A DNA stretch of 64,000 nt from Nemophila menziesii (GCA_029959085.1 JARWIR010000027.1:7192001-7256000); one strand, 5' to 3'; shown: positions 24,265-37,768, counted from the stretch's first letter. Made by a program: numbers and translations. The notes: a model not told the origin generated them from the sequence alone.

Positions 24265-24560
24265 GGTATACACCCAGTTATATGAAAATCATTCTGGGGT
24301 AATGCCCATTCCAACACCCCATCGTGTTAGCCCGCTTGTAAAACAATATGACATTAGCAAATAAACTCACTAGGTATACACACTTTTATATGAAAATTAT
24401 TCTGGACGTATACCTATTTCCATCACTCATTGTGTTAGGTTGGATTGTGATATAATGTCATTGCCCCGTCTAATGAAAACGGGTATACACGAAAACATGA
24501 AAGTGATGTCGTATACCAGGATTACAAAGGTTTTATTTACCTATATAAAAATCATTCATT
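24265..24560. repeat. Degenerate tandem repeat, about 108 bp period, copy 2
   Basis: The words GGTATACAC and TATATGAAAATNATTCTGG recur at about 24265, 24373 and 24481. The same array is at 43597-43890. The frames open across it are repeat translations, not genes. Confidence 0.65.
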
Positions 24561-25049
24561 GTCATTTGAACGGGTATAAACTCAATGTGTATATACCCAT
24601 CATATACAAGGATTTTGCTAGAATTTGTTCATTTCTATATGTATATGTAGGTTCTTTTTTTTACAATATTGTTCATTTTGGATGTATACCCATTATTAAA
24701 TTAAAAGTTTACAAAACAGTAGTAATAATTTTATATAGGAAACACTACCCAAATTTGATATTCAAAAAAAAATAATGTATTTATTTAATTCAGAAAGCCT
24801 GATAGGCTGCAATACCAAAAGAGTCAATTTAAAATGTTTCATCAAAAAAAACTTTGAAATAATAGAAAATCAGCTTCCTCCAACACTTGACATCCCACAC
24901 CAAAAAGAATTGAATAAAGAAATCTTGTAAAAAAACTTCTATCAATTGTCAACTTCTTCTCCCTCTTCATTTATCATCTCCTTATCTCAACACCACATGC
25001 TCTACTTTCAACTTTCAGAGCTCATGCATCATACCCCCACCCCAGATAA

Positions 25050-25072
25050 CATATATATATATATATATATAT
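25050..25072. repeat. (AT)n tract at the rearrangement junction of copy 2
   Basis: Left of the tract the sequence matches the leader extension (44365-44384 in copy 3). Right of it, from 25071, it matches R1 from 5893. The tract therefore joins two parts of the unit that are not adjacent elsewhere. Confidence 0.85.
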
Positions 25073-25562
25073 GATGTAAATTTAGACTGTTGACCTTTTT
25101 ACATGAAAAGTTAAGCGCATTCATTTTGTAAATATTTAAAAGCTTCATTGAAGATATGAAATCTAGTTTTAGGTTTCATTAAGACCAAAATAAGATTAGT
25201 TCTTGCTGAGATTTTAATAACCACAACATTATGTTTTGCACCTTCTGTAATTACAGTTTTCCTTTTGCCATTAATACACAGAAAAATTACAAAAAAATAT
25301 AATATTTGAGAGGGATAGAGATAGAGATCATTATATTTTATAACAAATATATCTAAGATTTGACAAATTCATGCAAGGAAGTTTTTGCGACAATGATTTA
25401 ATTCAAAGTTCTTAATCTCCACAAAAAATTTCAAAATTGAAGTCAGTCTTTATAAAAAGAGATATGTAAACACTTCTGTATCAGATTAACAAGGATTTTA
25501 CGCAAACTTAAGATTTTCTTTTTGTTGACTTGAACGAGTCTCCGAGCTTCAAGGTGGAACAC

Positions 25563-25700
25563 ATGGCGACTAAAATGCGTTCAAGCCTTCAAGGAAGTGT
25601 TCCAACATGTGTGATATCGAAACGCTCCTCCTTTTCTACACATCGAATGACAATTTGTAACTCGCGGTGCTCAAATCCAGAAGCAAAGGGAATCTGTTAA
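25563..25700 (+). CDS. First exon encoding a transit-peptide-like N-terminus, R1 copy 2
   Basis: Reads MATKMRSSLQGSVPTCVISK and continues as in copy 1 to TAA at 25698-25700. Differences from 6384 are Glu to Lys at position 4 and Ile to Ser at position 12. The TATA region upstream is kept. A third-unit equivalent was lost to the left of 59452. Confidence 0.45.
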   Translation: MATKMRSSLQGSVPTCVISKRSSFSTHRMTICNSRCSNPEAKGIC

Positions 25701-26471
25701 AACTAGCATTCTTTAGTTGTGTTATCTTTTCACCTACCCATGAATAGATATATATTATAGAAAAACTTGCAAGTAAATCTTACCATATATTCCAATTACT
25801 GAAATATTATATTTCACCAAAATGACATGACCACTAATGCGTATATAACCAATTTTAAGGCTTCTTTAATAGGGATTGTTCTCCAGGTAAGCACTAATCC
25901 ATTGACATAACATTTAACTGAAATGTTTCTTAATTACCATTTATATCACTTTTTTCCTCATATACATGTTCCCATTTACTCATACTTCTATGCTTCTCAA
26001 TGAAATCTTAATTGCTTTATTTAGCACTAATCCATTGTCATAATAATTAACTGAAATGTTTCTTCATTACCATTTATATAACTTTTTTCCTCATATACAT
26101 TTTCCCATTTACTCCTACTTCTATGCTTCTCAATGAAATCTTAAATGTTTTATTTAGCACCCTGGAATTATTTAAAGGAGTTAATAGATACATACTGATA
26201 AGTCATAGATATGAATCACTATGATATAAGACTCTTTGAAAAATTAGAGAAACAGGTGTATTATTGTCAAAGGAGTCATTACCTACAAAACATATATTAT
26301 ACGTCAAAAAAAATGAAAAGTGGGACCCATTTATGTGTCATACCTTTGAAATCACCAATGTCTTGAAATAGATTTTTTCTAGGTTATAAGTAAGATACAG
26401 GTGTAGGCATTTGAGGTCCAGTATTCTGAAAAACAAAACAAAACTTTCTTAGTAAATACGCACACCGGAAT

Positions 26472-26476
<5 letters not shown>

Positions 26477-26512
<36 letters not shown>
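26477..26512. repeat. (AT)n tract, middle-length allele in R1 copy 2
   Basis: About 35 bp, between the 17-bp allele at 7297 and the 58-bp allele at 60234. Confidence 0.8.
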
Positions 26513-26514
<2 letters not shown>

Positions 26515-28518
26515 CAATTCCATTCCCCATTAAATGCTTCAATAATCTCAAAAGTACTAATTAGATTTCAGAACTAGTAACAAATTAAGAGAATTTATTT
26601 GGTTAACATAGAAAGACACATAAAAAAATTAATTACAAAAAGAAATCAACAAAAACCTTAATAATGAAATCAGTCTCTCCAAGAAACTAACACCAGAATA
26701 AGATTTTATTTTTTATATTTGTTTTGCAACTTTTTTGTACATATTCTTACTTTACATAAATTACCAAGTTAGTTTCTTATATTCAATTTACAACTTTTTT
26801 GTCTATTATATCTGCATGAATTGCCACAATATCACTTTTCAGAAAAGAAAATATAAAGAAAAAGGGATTAACATGAAATAATTGGTAGAAAAATACAAAA
26901 ATATAACATCTAGAAATACAATATTACAAAAGTAAATACATCTACAACTCACTTAACTAAATAATTTCTCAAACAAAATATAAATTCTTCATTCAAAATA
27001 TACCACCAATTTGGATTATTATACATGCTCTACAATTATTAGAAGAGGTGAAGCTTACCAAGTTAATTACTAAGAATATTTTATTTTGTTGAAATATCAT
27101 GGCCCACAACCTTTTTAATTTTTTTTGTTGTAAATTGATAAGCTTTAATAGACATCTCCGGCCATTGTGCCAAATAGGTATTTACTGCAAAAAACAATCA
27201 AAAAGCATAGCATAAGACCAAATTGCTTTATCCAACACAAAACTCACAACACCCCTTCTCAGTTATTCTAAGCATCAGTGTTCATACTGTTCTAGGAGTA
27301 TCCAAGTCATATTTTATGATGGATTTGTGTATAAACATAATACACATGGATGTAGTAAAAAATCATCTAAACATTTTGAAACAATTGTAAAACTAATGAG
27401 ATCATATTCAAATTAAATGAAGATCTTTAATTTTTAGAGTTTCAATTTGAAAGTAGATTACTTGACTTATTTTTCTTTAATATAATGATTGTGGAAATGA
27501 TCTTCGTCTGGGCTTTGATTAAGTAATGTGGAAGAGAGATGCGGGCTGGGAAGAGATGATTTTTAGGTTTAATGATTTACATTATTTTTAATTTTCTATC
27601 TTTTAACATTTTTGAATTTTGAGTAAAGATATATATCACTTTTTTTACAAAACTAATAAAATTGTTTCTATTTTCTATTTAATTATCTTTTCACTTTTAT
27701 GTTTAATGCCACATAGGATGATGACTTGATATATAACAATGCTTAATATTCTATATCATAAAAGCATATTTTTAATTTCATAATTTATCTTATAATATTT
27801 TTTATCTTAAAAATATATTTTAATTTTATGATTAAATATACGAAATTAAAATGATGTAATATTTTTGTAAAAATATTATCAATAAACAATAATGTTTTAA
27901 TTTTAAATAGATATATAATATATTATTATAATTATATTTTAATTATTTATAATTTGGTTGTTGTGAGAAGTAAATAAAAATAAATAATAGATACGAAATA
28001 ATTATAAACTGGCTGGAATAGAAGACGTAGAAGTTAATAAGGTAAGTTTATGATTTTTTTATTTTATTTTGATGTCATACTCAAAAATATGGAAGGTAAA
28101 AATGGAATAATTTCTAAAAATGTTAAAGAAATAAATTTTAAAAAATTTACATTCAATTTCTACTAAAAAATTATCAGATTCCATGAGAAGATTCTATAAA
28201 CCAATTAATGTGTCATTAACCTTCAATTTTCATCTATTGCTGGTTTTCTTCTTTGATTACCACTCCCGGTGTTTTCTTTTCTAGGATGGATCAAAATCTG
28301 GATTAAGGTGATTGATGCATAAGCCTCACTCACCCATCATTATTGGGTTTTGCCCTACTAGTGAGAATAGCTCGAAATAAAGGTAGAATAGCTCGAAATA
28401 AAGGGTGTTACTTCTATAAATTGATTAAAGGGAGAATAGCTCGAAATAAAGTGAGTTCCCTAATTACTGACACAGGGGATGTAATTACTGAGCCTAATTC
28501 AATCAAACAAGAGTTGTT

Positions 28519-29127
28519 ATGTATTATACAAAGCTACTTGGTACTGTTGAAGATAATGAAGAAGTTTGTGAAGTCAGCACTTTAAAGCAAATTATTCAAA
28601 AGAACTTAAGTGAAAAACATAAGAATCAACTAACTACTCCCTTTACTGATATGGAGATAAAGGAAGCTTTATTCTCTATCAATGAGCATAAAAGCCCTGG
28701 TCCTGATGGGTTTAACTCTTCTTTCTATAAAGCTTCATGGGGGATTATTAAAGATGACTTCATCACTGCTATACAACAATGCATTCAAACAGGAGAGTTG
28801 TTAAATCAAGTTAATGCTACTAATATAGTGTTGATTCCCAAGAAAATGAATTCTTCAAAAGTTACTAAATTCAGGCCTATATTTTGTGTGAATGCCCTAT
28901 ATAAAACTATCTCAAATGCTATCTCTAAAACGCTTAAGAAAGTTTTGAGCAGTATAATTTCAATCAATCAAGCAGCCTATGTTGGTGGGCGGTTCATTAG
29001 TGATAATTTTCTTGTTGCTCAGGAGATTGTCTTAGACTATGATAAAAAGAACTCTCACCCAAACTGTACTATCAATTTGGATCTTCAAAAAGCTTATGAC
29101 TCAGTAAACTGGAGTTTTTTAATTTAA
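28519..29127 (+). pseudogene. LINE ORF2 fragment: RT fingers and palm, copy 2
   Basis: Same 202-codon segment as 9301-9909, with HKSPGPDGFNSSFYKASWG and NLDLQKAYDSVNW. Where the two copies differ, this one often looks closer to plant LINE consensus (for example Tyr in SSFYKASWG, Gly in QTGELLNQ), but others favour copy 1. The pre-RT piece in the other frame is 28343-28585. Confidence 0.85.
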
Positions 29128-29176
29128 AACTTTATATGCTTTTGACTTCCTAGAGCAGTTTATCAATTGGATTAAA

Positions 29177-30403
29177 ATGTGTGTGTGCCCAACATCTTAC
29201 TCGGTTTGTGTAAATGGAGAATTAGGTGGATATTTTAAAGGGAAGAGAGGTCTCAGGCAAGGAGATCCTCTCTCCCCTTACCTGTTCACGATATGCATGG
29301 AAGTTTTTACTGGACTCTTTAATCACTTAGCAAGAAAATCTAAGTTCAGTTTTCATCACAAATGTAGAAGCTTATCTCTTAATCATATGTGTTCTGCAGA
29401 TGATGTCCTGATATTTCTAAAATCAGATGTGAAATCAGCTAGTTTAATCAAAGAAGCCTTAAATCTCTTCTCAAGAATCTCAGGACTTAATATCAATTAT
29501 CACAAAAGTGAGTTGTATTTTGGAGGTACTGAGGAAGGGTGTATGAAAAGGATATCTGATATTCACAACATTAAAATAGGGAAGTTGTCAGTTAGGTACT
29601 TGGGGGTCCCACTTAACTCAAAAAAGTTGAGTGTATCTGAAGGTAACAAACTCATTAATAAAATATGTGATAATATTGAAGTATGGTCTTCCAAAATGGT
29701 ATCTTATTCAGGAAGAATTGAACAGATAAGATGTGTATTAGTTAGTAAGGTTCTATTCTGATGCAGAATTTTCTTTCTCCCTAAGCAAGTTATCTACAAG
29801 CTTAATCAAAAAATGTCAAGTTTTTTATGGAGAGGTAATTTGGATGGTGCTCAAGGGGCAAAAATATCGTGGCACTCTATTTGTTCAAAGAAAGAAAATG
29901 GAGGCCTAAATATACCCAATCTTGAAGATTTAAATAAAGTGTGTATATTGTCCATTTTTTGGAGGATGTACTCGCAAAAAGACAATTTATGGAGCTCATG
30001 GATTCGTATTAATATTCTTATTGGTAGAGTATTTGGGAGAGTGAGTCTAAACAATATCACACGTGGGTTTGGAAACAGATTGAAGATTAGAGATATTGCT
30101 TATAAGCTCAAACAACATAAGGCTGAGAATGGAATGGATACATTTATGTTATGGGATAAATGGATCCAAGGTAAAAGTATACAAGAAGTCTTGAATATTG
30201 AATTAAGTAAGCAAAATATTAACAGTAATAGAACAATTAGTGAATTCTATGGGAGGGAGAGGTGGAGACTTCCTCCTTGTATAGGTAAAGCTTTACCCAT
30301 AATTCAAAATGTTAAGCTAACTGATAAGCCTGATAAATTATGTGGGTCCACAGTATCAAGCAGAGATTTTCTTTTAAAAAGACCTTATCTTGGAGTGAAG
30401 TAG
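29177..30403 (+). pseudogene. LINE ORF2 fragment: RT palm with ADD and thumb, copy 2
   Basis: Same frame as 9959-11131, with the same internal TGA stop (29759-29761). RGLRQGDPLSPYLF has the usual Leu, and SADDVLIF is unchanged. Small indels near 30030-30110 change the local frame of the connection region relative to copy 1. Here the frame reads on past the D/E junction to GVK before stopping. Confidence 0.85.
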
Positions 30404-30891
30404 TGTGGAACAGGTTTTGTGTGCCAAGATGCTCATTTATTACTTGGGTTGCTGCTCAAGATAGACTCCCTACTAAGAATAGAATGATAGGGTGGGGGCT
30501 ACAAGTCAATCCTCTTCGTGGATTCTGTTTCAATTGTGGAGAAGATAGAGACCATCTATTTCTATCTTGCTCTTTTTCTCAGAGAATCCTAGCTAAAGTT
30601 ATGAAGCTTAGTGGAGTACAAGTATCTGTTTCAAGTTTCTTGCCTTTGATCCATGCATTTCTGCTACTACCAAGTAAATAACCTCTTAGTATTGTAAGTT
30701 TATCTTTCACTTCATATGTCGATTGTATTTGGAGTGAAAGAAATAGCAGAGAACATGGGAGCTTAATGTGTACTGAGGAGCAGGTTTTGGATGAGATAAT
30801 GTTGCTGATTTGCTCGAGATTGCAAGCGTTTAAGCTTAAGGAAAGAGGCGCGAAGGACATTTTAGATAAATTAGTTATTGGGCCTATTTAG
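30340..30891 (+). pseudogene. LINE ORF2 fragment: RT zinc-binding region and C-terminus, copy 2
   Basis: Lacks ten codons (YISEVKEIVA of copy 1) through a 30-bp deletion. FCFNCGEDRDHLFLSC keeps the CX2C pair that copy 1 lost. The shared TAA stop follows LLLPSK, and the C-terminal CIWSERNSRE tail runs to TAG at 30889-30891. Confidence 0.8.
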
Positions 30892-31063
30892 ATAAGTTAA
30901 AAATTGTAATCGCTAGTGGCCTATTGTAATTTCTTTAATAGCTAAGTTATTTAATGTAACCTTTGTGGAATGGGCCTAAGTAGCAATGGGCTTAGAAAGT
31001 TGTAAAGAACATGGTGTGTTAAATTTTAATGAAATAGTTTGATTTGCCGATCAAAAAAAAAAA

Positions 31064-32235
31064 GTTAGGGTACCTACTATTAATTACAATCATGAACATG
31101 AATCAATCTTAATCAATTAACAAGTGTAGAACCTCATTTATACCAACGAATTCAAGACAGATGTTTGAATTAAATTTACATTATATAAAGTAACTATAAA
31201 ATTGTAATATAGTCAGCATTCTTATTCAACTTGGGCATACTAGAAATGAAATGAGCCATAAACCTATTTATTCATATAATAGCATAAAATAATCAACATG
31301 CCACAATTGTATTAATCACATCCAAGATCAAAATAAAAGAATGATTAATCTCACTTAAACTTTATCTCTTCGTACAATATATCTTTTAATAAAAACTATC
31401 CCATCTCTACAACCATCTATCCCATCTCTACAACCATCTTTAACGTTTAATTTTTCTCCTAAACATAAAAGAATTTCAAATTGGATATATTTATCATTTG
31501 GTTTTGAATAAATTTTTATTATCACTTACAGTATTTAAATTCTATGGACAAAAAAAATTAAGTCCATATTATTAACATCAAATATGGAAGTACAGAAACT
31601 ATTAAAGCAAAGAGAAGATTGACTACAAAGAGAACGAATATTATAGATATTAAAGCAAAAAGATGCAATTTATCATATATAAAATACTTTAATCACAAGA
31701 TATGAATCAGTCTTATTATTTAGTAACAAATCTGACAGAATAAATGTAAAATCAGGGTTACATTTATTTCTAACAGTAAAAAAAATATAAAAAAAATCTT
31801 AATGAGGACGTCTGATGGAACCAAACTTGCTAGACCAATTAAGTGCAAATAAACATCCCCTAAAATATAGCTTTTTGGAAAAAGTTAAACACCGGATTAC
31901 ATGTTTTGCCTACCATTGCAATAATTCAAACGTACTTTCTTCCATTGCATTTCAAAAGTTGTGTCTTCCATTCTTTTTGCCTTTTCTCAGTGCAAATTTA
32001 CTTGTCGCATTGCTTTATGCAATTTCATAAGCCAACAAACCTCTTATGGCTATCTTATGAGCCATTGAGCTAGCTTTTGAGGTTTGTAGAAGTTATTTTG
32101 GTGAAAATTTATTGTTTGAGGTGTGTTGCCCTTTGTTGCTGACGAACGGGAGTAAGATGGTGGTAACAGATTTGTGGTTTCTAATTGGTGTTGTAGGCGG
32201 TATAACTGTATTCTAAGTGGTGTTGTAAGTGGTAA
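31064..32235. other. Spacer between LINE and R2, copy 2
   Basis: Same as 11865-13015, with a small extra tandem copy of CTATCCCATCTCTACAACCAT near 31396-31438. No supported gene. Confidence 0.5.
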
Positions 32236-32897
32236 CCTAGTTTTCTGACCGTATTTCATCGAGGTTTTGGATCCTATTTCTTATATAGACTTTATTGGAG
32301 TGGGTTCCGAGGGTGTTATCCTGCACTAGCAAAATTGTTAGCTAGTGTCTAAGAGTCATTTGAATCACTAATTTAATAAAAATTAAATTGTGTCCACATC
32401 ATCACTGTTTTCCAGTATATTAGATATAAAAAATTCATTCTTTTTCCATTGAATAAGTTTTTCTTTTTATTTTTTATATTTCTACATTTTGCTTGTTGTA
32501 GTTTAAATTTATTTATTTATGAAATTGTAAAACTTTGATGAGTTATTTGATAAATTTTTTTTAATAAAAATAGAAATTTTAATAATTACAAAATTACAAA
32601 TATATTTTTTAAACGATAAATTTAAAATTACGAGAAATCAAATTATATTCTAACAATACGTGTTCTGTGATATAAACACTCGGTTGAAAAAAAAAATTAT
32701 ATTACATTACATATACAAAATATTTAGCTTTTAATTTTCTTAGATTTTAAGTTTCTTCTAATTTTGAAAGCATGTCTAAGATTATGTCTGATTTTGTTTT
32801 TATCTTTTAAAGAACTATTTCTCCCCTAATCTTATCTTTCCCCTCTCTCTTCTTCTCATCCCAAACTAACAGTCTTCTGAAACTCCATCTCTTTCAT

Positions 32898-32906
32898 TAT
32901 AAATAG
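32898..32906 (+). promoter_or_regulatory. TATA box ahead of a short R2 exon, copy 2
   Basis: TATAAATAG 76 bp before the ATG at 32974, as in copy 1. Confidence 0.42.
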
Positions 32907-32973
32907 CGTTCATGGTAGGTCTGTGTAGTAGCAGAGTTACAGAAGTTTCGTTCCTTGATAAAACTTTGCAGCC

Positions 32974-33033
32974 ATGGAGCAAGTTCATTTGGTGAGAGGA
33001 AGCTTCATGACTTTAGATTTACCGTGGTTGTGA
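32974..33033 (+). CDS. Possible short first exon in R2, copy 2
   Basis: Same 19-codon frame as 13672-13731, unchanged. The donor-like GTGAGAGG after codon 6 is kept. The family is unknown. Confidence 0.22.
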   Translation: MEQVHLVRGSFMTLDLPWL

Positions 33034-36000
33034 AAGTGAGTCATGGTTTAAATTATATAATAAAATATTTATAGTTTACTTTTTGTGTTGCTAACTCTAG
33101 GTCGGTGTCTAATTTCGAAAGGCTTTCTCGGATTATGTAGTGACACTTGTGATTTTGTATATATCTCTTAAAAAAATTATATAATTTTAAAATCATGAAA
33201 AATTTGAATATTTTAAGTTGATTTTTTTAATCAATTAATATTAAAAAGGAAGTTTCTTCTATTTGAACGACAACTAAAATTAAAAAGAATAGAGATAATA
33301 AAGACAAAATATAAGTAAGATAAATTAAGATTTAATATTACATTTCTTCAATTCCAAAGGAAACAAAAGTTAAAAAGAAGAAAGATTATAATAAAACTTA
33401 AGGTATAAATATTATAATGAAGATAAATTAAGATTTAAAATTAAGTTTTTAATTTTGGTTCAAATGGCAACAAAAATCATAAGAAATATTATAAAAATAA
33501 ATATAAAACCATGAGATTTCACGACATAATCGGGGAAAGTGGTTTGAAATTAGACGATATACCAAAATTTATCGACTAGGTAAAATTAAACATTAAGTGT
33601 TCTTTTATAAAATTTTCATATTAAAAAATATTTTTTGGAAGGTTGCTAGGTTGGGTGGGAAGCAGGGAGATGGGAGAGATCATATTAACGAAGAAATATT
33701 TTTTACAAACTCTAAATCACCAATGTTACCATATAGTTTGAGAAGACTTTTTGAAATTAGTCAGTTGAGACTTAACAACAACGCAAATTAAAAGGTAAAT
33801 ATTTTTTTATATTTTTTAATATAAAAAAAACACTTTTCAACTAACTATTTATATCTCAAAATATTTTTTAGAATATATCTTTATATCTCTTGATTTTAAA
33901 TTTATCTTTTAAAAAATATATTTAATTTTTTTTAATTATGACAATTTTTTTATCAAAGTTATTTTATTAAATAACACATCAAAATTTAAGATTTAAATTA
34001 TTTTTGTTTCACTAAACCGTAGCAATCAAAATATAGAATGATAAAAAATAAAAATAAATTTTTTTATTTAATGTATGAAGAATAACATAAGTAAAAAAAT
34101 GTATCTAATATAGGCAAAAGCAAAGGTGATGTGGACAAAACTAAAAAAACTAAAAGAATATAATAATTTTTTATTAAAACTTGTGGTTCAAAATGTGCCG
34201 GGTGTCGTTTGTTTTTTTAAGTAATAAGTGTTGAATGCTAAATGAACAACTGAGTAAAACAAACTGTCTTATTGATCCAGTGTCTTAATGAACCAGATTC
34301 AGATCTCATTAAGTGCAAAAAAATACCCCTTTAGACACTATTAGATACTCTTTCTAGTGGGGGATCAACACCTGGGTTCCTGTTCTTAATTTTTGTATCA
34401 CGTTATTCCCCTAACTCTTTCATAATTGGTGTTTTAAATGTTTATAATATCAATAAATATATATATATATATATATATATGTTTTCGTTTATAGCATAAC
34501 AATAAATATATGTTAAACAATATTACCATAGAGATATGGTTAGAGTTTGCGAAGTAGTGGAGGAAAAATCATGGAAATAAGGTTAAGTAAAAGTTTTATG
34601 TGTTATGTAAGCTTCCTCCTCTTCATATATGGAGATGAATATATAAATGAAATAACTTAATTCATAAATCACTAATTACCATTTAATGAGCCACTTAAGC
34701 AGACCCAAGCTATAGGACAGTTGGTTGGGTATTTAGGAATATAAATGACACACTACCAAGTAGTAAGGTCATAATATACATATGGATTCAAAATATTGCA
34801 TACATATGTGGTCAATTTTTTATGAAGTTCGTAACATTTTTTGTGTGTTTCTTGAAACAACTATATTTTTTCCACTATAGTTTTCCCTAGTTTCTTGTTC
34901 GAAAGGTCTTTGAGTTATAGATTAGTTGGTTGGTCGTATCATAAGGTTTGATTATATCTAGGAGTCTAAATATTTTTGTGAAATATTAAATAGAGTTTTC
35001 CTAACGAACAACTTGTCTCCCAGTGGGTACATGCTGAGACTCTATTTATCATTAAAAATGGTTTCTTACACGCATTAGGCGCATGAAGCATTCCAATGAT
35101 ACGTGGGGTAGACCTCATCAATTCTTATTTTGATATGTCCAAGAAGTCTTATGTTAAACTTCTGTTTAAATCCACATAAAATTTTATTTATTTTGAAGTA
35201 TTTGTATTATTATTTTCTTGTATCGACTACTCGCTTGGAAAGTATACAATTTATTTTTCTCTTAATCGTCCATGTTGAAGATAATTTATGAATTGAGTGT
35301 ATGCGTGTATGAATTTTATGGGTATTATCCCTCTAGTAGGCGTAATTTATTTGAAAAACGGTACCTGATTGTTTTGTCGTAGACTGGCGACGATAGGTGA
35401 TGGGGATACTATGTGTGCCTATACTTTTTATATCTGTTGATATACCTAAGAGGAATATGCAGGTTTACTTTATATTTATTTTTAAATCAAGGTACAATGT
35501 GTGGTGAGTGCATCTAATTTTTTATAATTGGGCGAATACACATAGGTGAATTCTCCACTTGGAAGAGTACCTTTGCGAAAGTGCCAAAATATTATGATTC
35601 ATTTGCTCTTCTTGCATAAATAAAAAAAACCTATTGTATGACAACTATAAAAGGATGATATTATGTCGATAACTAGAGTTAAGCACTTGATTATGATTAA
35701 TTGCAAGAAATACTTTAAATCTATTGATAACTACTTAACACGTACATATCTCTATAATAAAATGCCTAAAGCTTTTTTCGCGGGTATCACATTATTGAAA
35801 GCATACCAAATTTTAAGATAATATCACCAAAAATTGGACATGACAATTACCCCATTACCAAGCACAAATTAGTCAGACTCCTCCACTGACTCTCTTTCGC
35901 AAAAATTCATGTCTTTCATAGCTTCCATACTTTCTTTTTTAATTTGGGTCATAACAACATATAATATATATTTTGACGATAATTTTGTTTCGAGTCTTGT

Positions 36001-36647
36001 TCAAGCCTATTATAATAACAAAAATCACGATAATATCTTTTCAAGTCTTGAAGCCTATTATAATAGCAAAATTCACCTCAACTCATGCAAGATATACCTG
36101 AATACAAGCTTCTGATCGCTTTCTTAATCTTGATGCTAGGGTAAAGTTACACATAAATTTTGTCTATTAATGATGTAAATTTAGAGGGTTAACCTTTTTT
36201 ACATGTAAAGTTACGCATTCATTAGGTAAATATTTAAAAGATTCATTGAAAATATGAAATCCGGTTTTAGTTTTCATTAAGACCAAAATAAGATTAGTTG
36301 TCGCTAGGATTTTACTAACCACAACTCTATGTTAAATACAGTTTGCCATTTGCCATTAATGTATAGAAAAATTACAAAAAAAACATTACATGTTAGAGGG
36401 ATAGAGAAAGAGATCATTATATTTCATCATAAATATATTTAAGATTTGACAATTACATGCAAGGAAGTTTTTGTGACAATGATTTAATTCAAAGTTCTTG
36501 ATCTTCACAAAATTTCCCAAAATTTAATAAGTCTTTATAAAGAGAGATATATAAACACTCGTGTATCAGCTTAACAAGGATTGTACGCAACCTTAATATT
36601 TTCTTTTTGTTGACTTTGACGAGTCTCCAAGCTTCAAGGTGGAACAC

Positions 36648-36779
36648 ATGGCGGTTGAAATGTGTTCAAGCCTTCAAGGAAATGTTGCAACCTACGTGAT
36701 ATTGAAAAGCTCCATTCCTACAAAGAGAATGATAATTAGTAACTCGTGGTGCTCAAATCCAGAAGAACAGAAAATCTAG
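36648..36779 (+). CDS. First exon encoding a transit-peptide-like N-terminus, R2 copy 2
   Basis: Same as 17299-17430. The only base changes I see inside the frame are near its 3' end (one converts CGC GG to CGT GG in NSRCS) and do not alter the reading. The stop is TAG at 36777-36779. Confidence 0.42.
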   Translation: MAVEMCSSLQGNVATYVILKSSIPTKRMIISNSWCSNPEEQKI

Positions 36780-37589
36780 TAAAATAAAGACTCTTTTGTT
36801 GTGTTATATTTTCACCAACCCATGAACAAATATATATTATAGAAAAACGTGCAAGTAAATCTTACCATATATGCGAATTACTGAAATATTACGCTTCACC
36901 GAAATGACATGACCACCAATGTGTATACAACCAATGTTATGGCTTCTTTAACAGGGATTCTTCTCTAGGTAAGCACTAATCCATTGACATAACATTTAAT
37001 TTAAATGTTTCTTCATTACGATTTATATCAATTTTTTCTTCATATACATGTTCTCATTTACTCCTACTTCTATGCTTCTCAATGAAATATCAATTGTTTT
37101 ATTTAGCACCCTGGAATTTTTTAAAGGAGTTATTAGATACATATTAATAAGTCATGGATATGAATCACAATGATATAAGACTCCTTGAAAAATTAGAGAA
37201 ACTAGCGCATAATTGTCAAAGGAGTTAATGTAATAATAATATATACCTGTATCTGGAGTCAAAAGAGTGGGTTGTACAAAACCCATATTACACGTCAAAA
37301 AAAAGTTAAAAGTGGGACCCATTTATGTGTCATACCTTTGAAATCACCAATACCCTGAAATAGATTTTTTTCTAGATTTTAGCGAGTCTTATACATGTGT
37401 AGGCATTTGAGGTCCATTATTCTGAAGTAAAAAACACCTAAATTTTAAAATATAGATATCCCACTTCCTTCCCAATTAAATGATTTGGCAATAATATCAA
37501 AGATACTAATATATATGTTCTGAAATAGTACCAAATTAAGAAAACGTATTTGGTTAACATATATAGACCAATAAAAAAATTAATTACAA

Positions 37590-37768
37590 GGGTAAGACTT
37601 CCATCTAATATTGGATGGTCCAATATCCATATCATGACCATTGATTATTATAACAAAACACATGTCATTAGATTAATAAGTTCGTTACTTTTGTATGTTT
37701 AAAACATGGGGTATGTGTACTAATATAATTGGTGTAGGATCATCCAATATTGGATGGAAGAATTTTCC
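37590..37768. mobile_element. Mutator-like MITE, second-unit copy with a lost left flank
   Basis: Same 179-bp MITE as 18318-18496. The right flank TTATTTATT is present, but the left flank and about 80 bp beyond it are gone: the sequence passes from AATTAATTACAA straight into the MITE end. Confidence 0.8.

Larger units (their letters stand above)
23516..25050 (+). repeat. Leader extension, copy 2
   Basis: About 1.5 kb present in copies 2 and 3 (42850-44384) but absent from copy 1. It holds one exon-like segment at 23829 and a degenerate tandem repeat near 24.26-24.56 kb. It ends in an (AT)n tract. Confidence 0.85.
25072..28363 (+). repeat. R1 block, copy 2 (5' truncated)
   Basis: Near-identical to 5893-9166. 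The part of R1 equivalent to 2590-5892 is missing. The minus-strand exon-like segments E2 and E1 and the microsatellite are present. Confidence 0.9.
28364..31063 (+). mobile_element. 5'-truncated L1-type LINE, copy 2
   Basis: Duplicate of the LINE at 9167-11864 made with the 19-kb unit, since the flanks on both sides also match. It has an extra 21-bp copy of AGAATAGCTCGAAATAAAGG at the 5' junction, a private 30-bp in-frame deletion in the zinc-region segment, and a slightly longer A tail (31053-31063). The main frame breaks are those of copy 1. Confidence 0.9.

Noticed and set aside
24143..24364. 73-codon frame (and its copy at 43476-43697)
   Set aside because: It spans CCGAACCC words and the 108-bp degenerate repeat; it is open by repeat structure, not by coding constraint.
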